A DNA stretch of 62,000 bases from assembly GCF_026151205.1 (NCBI RefSeq), contig NC_087073.1:1818501-1880500 (forward strand), in the 5' to 3' direction. The first letter of the stretch is position 1, and every line of letters begins with the position of its first letter. The position numbers were made by a program, and so were the translations under genes. This document shows positions 20,038 through 31,025 of the stretch, one piece after another. The notes under the pieces are model-generated. The model was not told the DNA's origin and did not search any database. It was given only the letters and a program-made list of their open reading frames with translations. This stretch comes from Bolinopsis microptera (Eukaryota > Ctenophora > Tentaculata > Lobata > Bolinopsidae).

Positions 20038-21873
20038 TCAATTTGGACATTTAAAAGGTTTCTCTCCCGAGTGAGTCTTCATATGTACATTGAGGTTTGA
20101 TTTCCGAGCTGTTGCATACGAACAATCTGGACATTTAAACGGTTTATCTCCCGAGTGAATCTTCAAATGTACTTTGAGGTCTGATTTAAAAGCTGATGCA
20201 TATGAACAATCTGGGCAATTAAATGGTTTCTCTCCCGAGTGTGTCTTCAGATGTTCTTTGAGGTTACCTTTATAAGCTGAAGCATACGAACAATCTGGAC
20301 AATTAAATGGCTTATCTCCAGAGTGAATCTGAAAATGATTTTGTAGGCTTGATTTCCGAGATGTTGCATACGAACAATCTGGACATTTGAACGGTTTATC
20401 TCCCGAGTGAATCTTCAAATGTACTTTGAGGTCTGATTTCCGAGCTGTTGTATACGAACAATCTGGACATTTAAACGGTTTATCTCCCGAGTGAATCTTC
20501 AAATGCACCTTGAGGTATGCTTTATAAGCTGAAGCATACGAACAATCTGGGCATTTAAATGATTTCTCTACAGAGTGAGTCTTCAGATGTACTTTGAGGT
20601 CTGATTTCCGAGCTGTTGCATATGAACAAACTGGACATTTAAATGGTTTCTCTCCCGAGTGAGTCTTCAAATGTACTATGAGGCTTGATTTAAAAGCTGA
20701 AGCATACGAACAGTCTGGGCATTTAAATGGTTTCTCTACTGAGTGAGTCTTCAGATGTACTTTGAGGTGTGATTTATTAGCTGTTGCATACGAACAATCT
20801 GGACATTTATATGGTTTCTCTTCTGAGTGAGTCTTCAGATGTACTTTGAGGTGTGATTTATTAGCTGTTGCATACGAACAATCTGGACATTTATATGGTT
20901 TCTCTCCTGAGTGAGTCTTCAGATGTACTTTGAGGTGTGATTTATAAGCTGTTGCATACGAACAATCTGGGCAATTAAATGGTTTCTCTCCCGAATGAGT
21001 CTTCAAATGTTCTTTGAGGTTTGATTTATTAGCTGTTGCATACAAACAATCTGGACATTTCTATGGTTTCTCTACAGAGTGAGTCTTCAAATGTTCTTTG
21101 AGGTTTGATTTATTGGCTGTTGCATACAAACAATCTGGGCATTTAAATGGTTTCTCTCCCGAATGAGTCTTCATATGTACTTTGAGGCTTGATTTATAAG
21201 CTGATGCATACGAACAATCTGGACATTTATATGGTTTATCTCCCGAGTGAGTCTTAAAATGTACTCTGAGGTTTGATTTATTAGCTGCTGCATACGAACA
21301 ATCTGGGAACAGGCATTTAAATGGTTTTTCTCCAGAGTGAGTTGTTATGTTATATTGAATAATATTACGGATCTTTTCTTGAGGATCGGAATATTCCAGA
21401 GGACTACTCATTATATTATCACTATCATTAAATTTAAATACATCAAATTTTGGTCTTTTTCGTTTGCCGGAGTTTTCTACATGATTTTTGATATGTTCAA
21501 TGAAACTATTCTCCTCCTGAATCTTTTCCCCACAAACTGAACAGAGAAAGCCTCCAAACATGACGTTAATTTCACTCTGCTCCGTTTTTACTTCTGATTT
21601 AACAACATCGCATTTATTTTGAACACAACAACCATCTTGTTCTGTAACATGACCATTGTTATGAACAGAACCTCCAGAAAACTCATGTAACAAACTGTGC
21701 TCCTCATCTTGTACTCGTAGGTCAGGCTTATAATGACGTTCCCTGATATGTTCAAGGAAATACTTCTCGTAGAAAAGTTGTTCACCACATGCTGGACACA
21801 GAAAACCTCCAGTTTTGTTTCTCAAATCCTCTTCTTCGGTTTTTACTTCGCTTTTAATGTGAGGACATGACAT
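20038..21873 (-). pseudogene. C2H2 zinc-finger gene, 15-finger array, interrupted by a nonsense codon (unit 2)
   Basis: Paralogue of the gene at 9495-10826, with near-identical N-terminal fingers, SUMO-type sites and acceptor-adjacent ATG. The frame is 504 bases longer, exactly six 84-nt fingers. A TAG at 21063-21061 replaces the Tyr codon of a KPYKC linker and truncates the product to 270 residues with three array fingers. The other twelve fingers remain open in the same frame down to 20038. The stop could mean a pseudogene or a truncated protein still carrying both N-terminal fingers. An apparent start just after the stop is a TTG, not a real initiation codon. Finger contact residues (for example ARKSD, AFKSD, AYKGN) differ from gene 1, so the arrays have diverged in predicted specificity. 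Confidence 0.85.
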
Positions 21874-22257
21874 CTGAAGAGTATTCTGGTTAAATTAATA
21901 AAATAATTCAAAAGGAAGTTAAAATCAGTAGTAATGTTATTTTGAATCAGGGGTGCCTGCATCTATTATAAATTTGATACTATACAGTGTTTTACAGGAT
22001 AAGTTTTTGATGGATGCATTTAGTCAGAAATGGGAGATCTAGTCAACATGTACGTTATAAATAAGCTACGAAGACAATTTCATTTCAGAAACTAATTTAT
22101 CACCATGAAAAATAATGTATAACCAAGGTCATACAATTAATAGTTCTGTAAAATATTTCGTATATTATCAGTTATAAATATATTGTTTTATCCTATTAGA
22201 AAACAAAATTGTGTTTTTAATACTTTCAACACTACTATGTAACAAATAATTTGAAGT

Positions 22258-22777
22258 AAACTTTACTTTACTCCCTTTTATTCCACCGCAGTTTATAAAC
22301 AATTGACGGATGTTAATCGCTAAATTTTGTCGACGCGCTTTCTTTACAAAATGTTAGCCATATTAGGCAAGTGCTACGATTAACGAAGTAGCGCACGCCA
22401 GGCTAGTCAATTAATAATCGACAAATAAGCAGCTGCCTGGAATGACAGACTGATTGCTGCCGGCCCAGTAATAAGGAGATGAACTAAAACGAATGTGCAG
22501 AGAAAATTTTGCAATAGGTAAATATTAACATATAAACATAGTATCTTAAGCATAATTTTAACCAAGCCTGCTAAATCACTTTACAGTATATATATAACTT
22601 TAAAACTCTGGTCGCAAGAGCAACTGCCTAAACATGCAGAAGTGAAAACAAATAAATAAAATATACTTACTACATACATGTTACATGGCGATATCTCCAT
22701 CCAAAATAAAAGGATTAGTCTGCGTCGAGATTGACTGCGTCATTACTTTGTATTATAAGTAAAATAAATTTTGACAG
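22258..22777. other. Spacer after duplication unit 2
   Basis: No gene seen. A TACATACATGTTACATGG stretch near 22670 matches the 3' end of the LINE fragment at 11118, suggesting another remnant. Confidence 0.4.
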
Positions 22778-22833
22778 ATTTTGTAAACATGTGTGATGAT
22801 GTGATGTCACATCATCACACATGTTTACAAAAT
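22778..22833. repeat. 56-bp near-perfect palindrome
   Basis: Two perfect 27-bp arms (outer part ATTTTGTAAACATGTG, inner part TGATGATGTGA) are separated by TG at 22805-22806. It could extrude as a cruciform or form a strong RNA hairpin. Function unknown; it may mark the end of a mobile element. Confidence 0.9.
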
Positions 22834-22849
22834 ATCATCACACTGTGTG

Positions 22850-23601
22850 AAAAAATATATAATAAATATTTCCCCACCAACATTAATTATTTATCAAATA
22901 CAATATTTAAAAACAATTTCATCCAAAACATTATCCTATTTCAAAAACTTCCCAGTGGAAAAAAGATTTATAAAACGCTTCTTTGCCACACAAGGATGGA
23001 ACCAAAGATAATTGTTATTTTTCTCTTTATTACTGACATAACTGGCTCCTTTTTTTTAAAAACTTCATTAGAAACATTCGAAAAAAAGCAATCATTTGTT
23101 ATACTTTTAGAAATCATATCTTTCTTAAATCCTTCTAATTTAATTTTAAAACCTAAAACTGTCACAGAGTTCTTGACGTCCGGAGGGAGTTTGTTCCAAT
23201 ATGCAATAACTTGCTCCGGGAAAAAAGATATTCTTGACTTTTGTCACACTTTTACTACATCTATTGGATGAAACCAGATTAAGACCTGATCTGCTTGGTC
23301 TGAACAAGTCTGAACCATAATCAGTCAAACCATTAGTTACCTTAAAAGCTTCAATAATACAACTTCGGCGGGTAACATTTCTCCATCCCTTTCGATCTGC
23401 AGCTAATCTTCTCATACAAACAATCGTGAGTCCATTCCAATCCAATCTCTGCTCAGCATCCTCAATAAATACATCATTTAAGCTCTTCCTAGGCCTCTTG
23501 ATCTCTTCCCATGCTTGGGTTTCTATTAGATAGTTGGGTAACCGATTTTCAGGCATTCTACTGACATGTCCAAACCAACGCAGCCGTTTTGTTGTTATTA
23601 T
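22850..23601 (-). mobile_element. LINE 3' fragment, part 1 (split by LTR element)
   Basis: Minus-strand reading gives LRWFGHVSRMPENRLP, then a region with IIEAFKVTNGLTD and, after a frameshift near 23210, AYWNKLPPDVKNSV: the C-terminal tail of a non-LTR reverse transcriptase. It continues at 33395 on the other side of the LTR retrotransposon. Degenerate, no catalytic domain. Confidence 0.8.
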
Positions 23602-24992
23602 TGTAAACCGTGATTAATTGAGATGAATTTAGGGTAATATGGTGTAATATCTAGGTAGTGTAGTGATTATAATAAGGCGGTCGTGGTGTCCAGTATGTGA
23701 CGGTAGTATTTCGGGCATATATTAGTATACGACAGTTATTGCAGTTTAAGTGCAGAGAGGTCAGTTTAACATATGTTTGGGTCAGTACGAGGTTGAATTA
23801 TGGAGTGTTTACAGAATACTAGTGGTACTATGTTGTGGCTATCGACAGGACAGTTTGCAATTCCCGGGAAATGGTAGATTGTTTAGACTATCAGGGGCGA
23901 GAGGAAAAGACGATTAGCCTTTTGAGATCGGGAGTGCCAGTTTACCCGATCGAGAGGGGGGTCATTTTGATACCGGGCAGGTTCTGTAGCTAGAACCTGT
24001 TAAGGTTAGGTCGTTTAGTTAGGCAGATGGTTATAGTGGTAAGTATAAGATTGGCGGCCGTAGAATAGTGGAGCATTACGTAATTACTGTTATCAGGCTT
24101 GGTTGTGGCCGACACCAGGGGATGTCTTGACAACACTGGGCTCTGGCAGAGCGGGAGTCAGCGCTGGTTGACTTAGATAGGTAAAGCTAGACTAAGAGTA
24201 GGAGCTAGAACCGGTTAAGGTTAGGTCGTTTAGTTAGGTAGATGGTTATAGTGGTAAGTATAAGATTGGCGGCCGTAGAATAATGGAGCATTACGTAATT
24301 ACTGTTATCAGGCTTGGTTGTGGCCGACACCAGGGGATGTCTTGACAACACTGGGCTCTGGCAGAGCGAGAGTCAGCAATGGTTGACTCAGATAGGTAAA
24401 GCTAGATTAAGAGTAGGATTAACGGCAGGAAGTAGGTTGCGTAATATTTGAGGCAGTATGAATCGGAGCAATTAGGAATTTGTTGCACAGCATTTGAGGC
24501 AATATGAGTCTAAGTGACTAAGCGTTGGTTGAGCAAATATTCGATTATTCGTTGTTCAGTTAAGTACCTTGGGCACCTTTATTATACCCCTTGTTTGCAT
24601 TCTCACCCTATTCGATAGAGGGTCATGGTTGATACCGGACTAGTGTAAGGGACCAGGACCAGTTATGGTTGGGGCCTGGTGAGCACGGATGGAACGTGTC
24701 GTTAGAGGTTTAGAATCGACAGTGGTTATTTCAGGGCACCTAGATTAGGCACGGTCAAGGCGAGTTGACCGTGCTATCCGTGTTTTATGTTGCAGCACTA
24801 GATCGCTGAGCGTTTATGGGCGATACGAGTCTGGTTAATTAGGATTTGAAGTAGAGGTTGTCGAATTATTCATTGTATTGTTTCATAGTTTAACTTTGTT
24901 TACCCTTTATTATCACGCTCGTTTCCATTGTCCAAACCCTTAATTAAATGCAAATAAACTTCGAACCGGGAAGCAAGTGTCGACTGCTTACA
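23602..24992 (+). repeat. 5' LTR
   Basis: 1,391 bp, begins TGTAAACCGTG and ends GACTGCTTACA. Contains a ~215-bp internal tandem duplication (GCTAGAACC at 23989 and 24204; about 23989-24203 and 24204-24418). An AAATAAAC-type poly(A) signal sits about 40 bases before the end. Confidence 0.92.
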
Positions 24993-24994
24993 AG

Positions 24995-25012
24995 TGGCGC
25001 GAACGGTAGGAT
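24995..25012 (+). other. Primer-binding site candidate
   Basis: TGGCGCGAACGGTAGGAT begins two bases after the 5' LTR. The initial TGG is complementary to the CCA end of a tRNA, as expected for minus-strand priming. The tRNA species was not determined. Confidence 0.7.
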
Positions 25013-25997
25013 CCTATTTTATTATAGGATAGTTTGTTTTGTATTTTAATTAAGGAAATGGAGACTATTTAGTGTGTGAGAGTGAGTCGACAGAGGTCAG
25101 GAATATTTGTAAATATGTACGTAAACGTAATATTATACAGTGTTGTCAGGTACCATTGTTAGACTAGTGCAGTGCAAGAGCAGTAAGTAAAGGAATGCTC
25201 GGTGAAGTGTAGAGTTTAAATGGTATTTTTGGGGTTTCTTTCATCATGGAGGGGAAAGGGGGTTAGATACCGGAGAGGCACAGGTTATGAGGGGTTATGT
25301 TGAGGAGTATATGTCCGTCCGTTGAGGGATTGGTTCGAGAGAGTGTTTTGATGAGTTGATTCAGAGATAACCGGGTCTTATTTTAAGTTTTAAGACGGCA
25401 GACTTGACATACTTTCAGCCACCAGAGCCTCAGTGGGAGTGGCTGCCTGCTGAACCGTTCTGTAGTGTGTCAGACTTGTTTTCTTTTAGTAGCGCTACGT
25501 ATTGTGATATCATGAAAGAGATAGAGGAAGAGATAGAGGAAGAGATAGAGGAAGAGATAGAGAAAGAGATAGAGGAAGAGATAGAGGAAGAGATATTATA
25601 TAAATAAGACCCGGGTGATGCTAGCATTGGAGGTTGAAGAGAGGTTATTCGGAGAGTGGTGACGTCACTTGTAGGGAATTAGAGCTGTGTATTAATTTGG
25701 AAACTTGGAACGTTTTGAAGGGGTTTTTTTTTAATTTGAGGGGTGCCGGGGCATGGTATTTTCTATGATGAAAGAAATTAGGACTACTTTTCTGTGAAGA
25801 GAGTGTTGAATTGACTGTCCGAATATTTGAATATGAGGAACTGACGGAGATTAAGTCATGGAGTGACGGTGTGAGACACTGATTTATCAATTAGAGTAAA
25901 AGCCGAGCAAAAGAGAGCTGATAAGCGAGAGCTTTAATTATTACATTTGACCTGTACACTGGTTATTTTAATTATTACATTTTAATTCGTACACTGT
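25013..25997 (+). other. LTR element leader
   Basis: No gene seen. A 12-bp tandem repeat (GAGATAGAGGAA) at about 25517-25602 produces a Glu/Ile repeat ORF that is not regarded as real. Confidence 0.6.
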
Positions 25998-26915
25998 TAA
26001 AGAGCGGGATAATATTTGCATCGTAAGTAGTACAGTGTTGAAGAGAGAGACAGTGTTTGTATTTTAATTAGTACATTGTTGAAGAGAGAGACAGTGTTTG
26101 TATTGTAAGTAGTACAGTGTTGAAGAGAGAGACAGTGTTTGTATTTTAATTAGTACACTGTTGAAGAGAGAGACAGTGTTTTTATTTTATTTTAATACTT
26201 TCAACACTACTATATAACAAATAATTTGAGTCAGGGAAGCGGCACTGAGAGAGGAACTGTTGAAGAGAGGGACAGGGTTTGTATTTTAATTAGTACATTA
26301 TTGAAGAGAGAGACAGTGTTTGTATTTTAATTAGTACACTGTTGAAGAGAGAGACAGTGTTTGTATTTTATTTTAATACTTTCAACACTACTATATAACA
26401 AATAATTTGAGTCAGGGAAGCGGCACTGAGAGAGGAACTGTTGAAGAGAGAGACAGTGTTTGTATTTTAATTAGTACATTATTGAAGAGAGAGACAGTGT
26501 TTGTATTTTAATTAGTACACTGTTGAAGAGAGAGACAGTGTTTGTATTTTATTTTAATACTTTCAACACTACTATATAACAAATAATTTGAGTCAGGGAA
26601 GCGGCACTGAGAGAGGAACTGTTGAAGAGAGAGAGACAGTGTTTGTATTTTAGTTTAATACTTTCAACACTACTATATAACAGATAATTTGAGTCAGGGA
26701 AGCGGCACTGAGAGAGGAACTGTTGAAGAGAGAGAGAGACAGTGTTTGTATTTTATTTTAATACTTTCAACACTACTATATAACAAATAATTTGAGTCAG
26801 GGAAGCGGCACTGAGAGAGGAACTGTTGAAGAGAGAGAGACAGTGTTTGTATTGTATTTTAATACTGTCAACACTACTATATAACGAATAATTTGAGTCA
26901 GGGAAGCGGCACTGA
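25998..26915 (+). repeat. Composite tandem array in the LTR element leader
   Basis: Units of ~45 bp (TTGAAGAGAGAGACAGTGTT then TGTATTTTAATTAGTACACT) are interspersed with six copies of a longer block. That block starts TTTTAATACTTTCAACACTA, runs into ATATAACAAATAATTTGA and ends GTCAGGGAAGCGGCACTGAG. The 40-bp first half of the block also occurs outside the element (11784, 13797, 22214) and at 29540. Confidence 0.9.
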
Positions 26916-26920
26916 GAGAG

Positions 26921-27072
26921 GAATTGGCAGAGATAAAGATAGCTAATGAGGTAATGATGAGAGCGCGGCAGGAGGCTGAGTTAGCAAACGAGAGAGGAAT
27001 TGGCAGAGATAAAGATAGCTAATGAGGTAATGATGAGAGCGCGGCAGGAGGCTGAGCTAGCAAACGAAGAGT
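26921..27072 (+). repeat. 76-bp tandem duplication over the gag start
   Basis: The sequence GAATTGGCAGAGATAAAGAT and its continuation occur twice, at 26921 and 26997. The period of 76 is not a multiple of three, so the first copy reads into a TAA. The duplication therefore cuts the gag frame off from any start codon further upstream. Confidence 0.9.
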
Positions 27073-28109
27073 TAAGGACTCAATATGATGAATTGAGGCA
27101 GCAGGGAGCACAGCTAAGAAGAGATGGATTCAGAGAGGGTAAGCTAGAAGCTAGGCAGGAGAAGGAGACCGAAAAGAGGAGAATCAGAGAAGTGAACAGA
27201 GCAGCGGGTAAGAAATACCCATTAATGAAACCTCGGTTGTTTGTGCTGGGGAAACACAGCTTTAGAACCTTCCTGAGCGGGTTTAAAATATTTGCCAATG
27301 CTGCGGACATCTTGGATGAAGACTTGGTGGACATGATAATGACGTACTTGGACCCCAAGGCACAGAGGAGAGTGGAGACCCTACGATTAACCCGGGACGA
27401 AAAGAGAAATGTAGAGGCGAGTTTGGAGAGGATGACAGAGGTGCTATGTGAGGCGCATTCAAAGGTGGAGCGCAGGAAGAGACTTTTTGAGATGCGTCAG
27501 AAAGAGGAAGAGACCATTTCGGATTTTGCAGCTAGAGTCACTGGCATGGCAGATGCGGCATATGCACCGGAGGAGGAGGAGATCAAGAAGACCATCAGAC
27601 TAGATGTATTTACAGCGGGGGTACTAAAGGATGAAATCGGGATCGAGTTAATCAAGTCAGAATTGGAAGATTTTGAGGCCGCGCTAAAGAGGGCAGTTAA
27701 GTTGGATGGGATCCTGGCGAGTCGTAACCCTAGACCAATGAAGAATGAGGAGGAACTTTTGTTCCAAATCGAGGAGGATATAGAGATGGATGAGGGAGTG
27801 ATAAACCGAGTGATGGAAAAGAACCGGCCGAGAAGAGACATCGGTGCTTGTTACACCTGTGGACAGCATGGACATTTCGCAAAGGAATGTAGAAAGCCCC
27901 CTACTTGTTATGGATGCGGGAGACAGAGTCATGTTGCAATGGATTGTACGCAAGGACACGGTGGCCGAGGAGGTCTTCAAAGAGGGCAAGATCCTCTTGT
28001 ACAGAAAGCTATGGACGAAAGAAATTTATCATTAGTAGCAGGTAGAAGAACTGATAAGGCATGGGAGGAGACCAACCACCTTTGTCGACAGAGGGGATGG
28101 ATTACTTGA
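27030..28109 (+). CDS. Gag-like protein with two CCHC zinc knuckles
   Basis: 359 residues from the first in-frame ATG (ATGATG at 27030, within the second copy of the 76-bp duplication). N-terminus: highly charged, probable coiled coil (about residues 1-65). Middle (about 70-240): helical region with FLSGFKIFANA and RVETLRL, resembling a capsid domain of Ty3-type gag. C-terminus: two nucleocapsid knuckles, CYTCGQHGHFAKEC (residues 274-287) and CYGCGRQSHVAMDC (293-306), followed by a Gly/Arg-rich tail. It would package element RNA into particles. The frame is open and ends at 28109 with no pol continuing from it. Confidence 0.8.
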   Translation: MMRARQEAELANEELRTQYDELRQQGAQLRRDGFREGKLEARQEKETEKRRIREVNRAAGKKYPLMKPRLFVLGKHSFRTFLSGFKIFANAADILDEDLVDMIMTYLDPKAQRRVETLRLTRDEKRNVEASLERMTEVLCEAHSKVERRKRLFEMRQKEEETISDFAARVTGMADAAYAPEEEEIKKTIRLDVFTAGVLKDEIGIELIKSELEDFEAALKRAVKLDGILASRNPRPMKNEEELLFQIEEDIEMDEGVINRVMEKNRPRRDIGACYTCGQHGHFAKECRKPPTCYGCGRQSHVAMDCTQGHGGRGGLQRGQDPLVQKAMDERNLSLVAGRRTDKAWEETNHLCRQRGWIT

Positions 28110-28176
28110 AGTGGAAACGTGAAGTCGGCATCTGGGAGTAGGGAACTTCGATAGCAGCTCTGCTAAGCAGGCTGCA

Positions 28177-29334
28177 GTGTGTGTCTTGAGAATCCAGGAT
28201 TTCAAGGCAAGAGATTTTGTAACACGCTTAGAGTATATTTATATATATACTCAGAGTATATTTCTAGGTATTGATGATCTAGAAAAGTTTGTTAGACCGG
28301 AACAAATGCAAATGACAGAATATAGCGCTGAGTTCAAGAGACGATTGAACCGGATCGGAGAGTTGTTTAATGACAAGAAAGAAATTTATCATGATGGTAT
28401 GTTGGCATACAGGTTGTTAACTCAGGCCAACCTGACCAAAGATCAACAGATATTGATCAAAGCTGCAATGGGGACTCAAGAGTTGACAAGTAAAGCAATT
28501 GAGGAAGGTTTGAAGAGGTGTTTCGGTGACGCTGTTTTCTGTCGTAGATCCAGACTGGAGTTAGACACAGTGAAGATTAAGGTAGAACCTGGATCGGATG
28601 TGCATTACCATAGGGGTCAGTTTGATGAAAAGGATACTGATATCGGTGGTGATAACGGAGAATATACATTCTATCAAGGATACAATAATCGAGGACAAGG
28701 ATGAAGGAAAGCGTTCTCTTCTGGCGGTTATAACAATTACTCCAATGGCAGAGGGAGATCTGGAAATTACAGCAGACCATGGGAAAGAGACAAACAGCTC
28801 AATTCAAAAGAAAGGAATAACTCAGACTACAAAGATGAGTTAAATGCTATCAATCACAAAACAGGCGATGTAGCAAGATGTTCAATTTGTGATTCAAATA
28901 AGCATTTCCGGGCAGATTGTCAACATAATCCCAATGTTAATGATGTTCGAAAGAAGGATTCGGGCTCAGTGTGTATGTATCAGTCGTGCAGGAATGGTAA
29001 AGATTCAAACAAAATTGACAATGACTACTGTGAGACAGTGCTGTTAGTCAATGAGACATTGAACAAGGTATTGAGTGACACTGGGACAACCAGTAATGTG
29101 TGTGGTGATGTTTGGTTGAACACATTCTTAGAGTCAATACCTGAAGAGTTGAAGGAAAAGGTCAGCGAAGTCGAGAGAAACTTGAGTTTTTGTTTTGGAG
29201 GATGTAGCATGAAGCAACTGGGGGTATCATTAGACATAGAGAATGATCAGATTATGATTGGCGGAGAACGGCAACAACTGAAAGTGACCAAATCAGTGAG
29301 TGTCAAGTGCAGAAAAAATCACATGATTCTCTAG
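28177..29334 (+). pseudogene. Second gag-protease region, interrupted by a TGA
   Basis: One frame with an internal TGA at 28702-28704. Part 1 (175 residues) has a capsid-like helical segment (YSAEFKRRLNRIGELF) and an RG-rich end. Part 2 has a zinc knuckle (CSICDSNKHFRADC) and an aspartic-protease motif LSDTGTTSNVCG (Asp codon at 29077), then stops at 29334 soon after the protease. It differs in sequence from the gag at 27030 and appears to come from another LTR lineage. No RT follows. The stop may be a nonsense mutation; programmed readthrough is possible but unsupported. I describe it only as a broken gene. Confidence 0.7.
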
Positions 29335-30594
29335 ACACAGAGTCTAGTATTGATACGGTGATGATACCAAAGGAGAGATATGGTGAGGTGTGATGTGTAA
29401 TCAGTTTATAATTTTGTGGAGGCACAGTACGATCGGAGACAAGTACTGATAAAGGGAGACACAGTACGATCGGAGACAAGAGCTGATAAATGGAGACACA
29501 GAGGGGTCAGAGACGAAGGCTGATAAATGGAGACCAGTCTTACTTTCAACACTACTATATAACCAATAATTTGAGGAGGTTCTCTCAAGATGATTTTTAA
29601 TTCGAAGATTTCAAGAGCCTAAACGGTGTATGATTCGCCTCTCCAAACAGATCAAAAGAGACACAAAGTAGTCGGAGACGAAGGCTGATTGGGAAGGGGG
29701 ATGAGCTCCCTATAACCCAGTCAGCAACAGGAGGCAGTGGGTCCGTGAGGGTCCGGGGGCACATTAAATCATTCTATAGTGCTGGAGAGATACTGAAGGC
29801 TCCTGTGTCTAACGAATCATGAATTAACATGATACTGTGGTACCTTCTAGTCGGCTATAAGTTCGGGCTACTCAGGGTCTGATGATTGTTTAGAGAGAAA
29901 AACAAGATCAGTATTCGTCCCCTGAGCAAGTGGCTTATAGTGGTGCGTGGACGACAGTCCACACCTAGCTATGATCTTATTTTAGTCGAACCCCACTTGT
30001 GTGTAAAGTGGAAAATTACCCGTGTTTTGGGTTTTGACAGTTTGGGACCCTAGAAAAAACTGATGTGTTCGGGGAGCCTGTGAGGCACAAATTTGGAAGA
30101 TAAGATCTAGTGAACAGGCAAGGCAAGTGAAAACGGTCAAAGCTCATAGTTGGATAGCAAAGTCCACTATGGGTCAGACCGTCGGTGGAACCCAGGAGTG
30201 CCAACCCCACTCACTGGTAATCCATCGCTACAGACTGGGTCACTTGCCGGTAGGAACACTATGCTATAAAACCCTTGTGTTCTACAAGGTTGCGTTTCCT
30301 GCTCAATGTACAGTCGGGCCTACACAAGCTAAAAGCGACCTGGTCCTTAAGACCTAACAGTTAGTAAGCAAATGTAGCTGTTGTGATCGAGGGGATTGAA
30401 AAGTGAACCTCGGGAAGCAATGGGTAGTATGCACGCATAGCAGAAGGGTTTTGACAGTTTTGTCCAGAAAATAACTGTTGTTTAATAGTGTAGTAGTTAG
30501 TGAGAACTACAGTGTGCCTGCATGTGTGATACTATGGAAAGGGGACCAGCTCGGACTGCACCTGTTATGAGAGATACAGGAGGTCAAAGGTCAG
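29335..30594 (+). other. Noncoding interior of the LTR element
   Basis: A short array of GGAGACACAGTACGATCGGA units at about 29416-29536 and one copy of the 40-bp TACTTTCAACACTACTATAT motif at 29540. The rest shows no coding signal. Confidence 0.5.
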
Positions 30595-31025
30595 AAGTGA
30601 AATAGAGACACAATATGGTCGGAGACGAGAGCTGATAAATGGAGACACAGTACAATCGGAGACAAGTACTGATAAATGAAGACACAGAGTTGGTGGAGAC
30701 GAGAGCTGATAAATGGAGACACAGAGTGGTTGGAGACGAGAGCTGATAAACGGAGACACAGAGAGCTGATAAATAGAGACACAGAGTGGTCGGAGGCAAG
30801 AGCTATTAAATGGAGACACAGAGTGATCGAAGACGAGAGCTGATAAATGGAGACACAGAGAGTTGATAAATGGAGACACAAAGTGGTCGGAGACGAGAGC
30901 TGATAAATGGAGACACAGAAAGCTGATAAATGGAGACACAGACGAGACGGAGGCGTGAGCTGATAAATGGAGACATAGACGGGTCGGAGACAAGAGCTGA
31001 TAAATGGAGACACAGTCCACAGAGT
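30595..31025 (+). repeat. Tandem array of ~36-bp GCTGATAAATGGAGACACAG units
   Basis: About twelve units with alternating 36-bp and short (~20-bp) forms carrying GGTCGGAGACGAGA. Same family as the array at 29416. The minus-strand Leu/Ser-rich frames across it are periodicity artefacts. Confidence 0.9.

Larger units (their letters stand above)
11845..22257. repeat. Segmental duplication, unit 2
   Basis: Second copy of the unit at 4469-11834, interrupted by a 5.6-kb LINE-bearing insertion at about 13794-19454 and carrying a six-finger-longer zinc-finger array. Between 11845 and 13123 no intact gene is seen; the sequence matches 4469-5688 with the MITE absent. Confidence 0.85.

Noticed and set aside
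21043-21045. Independent second zinc-finger gene starting after the stop
   Set aside because: The apparent start is TTG within a finger; the frame is the same as the upstream part, so it is one gene broken by a nonsense codon.
25404-25607. Glu/Ile repeat protein
   Set aside because: Produced by a 12-bp tandem repeat in the LTR element leader; no domain and no upstream context.
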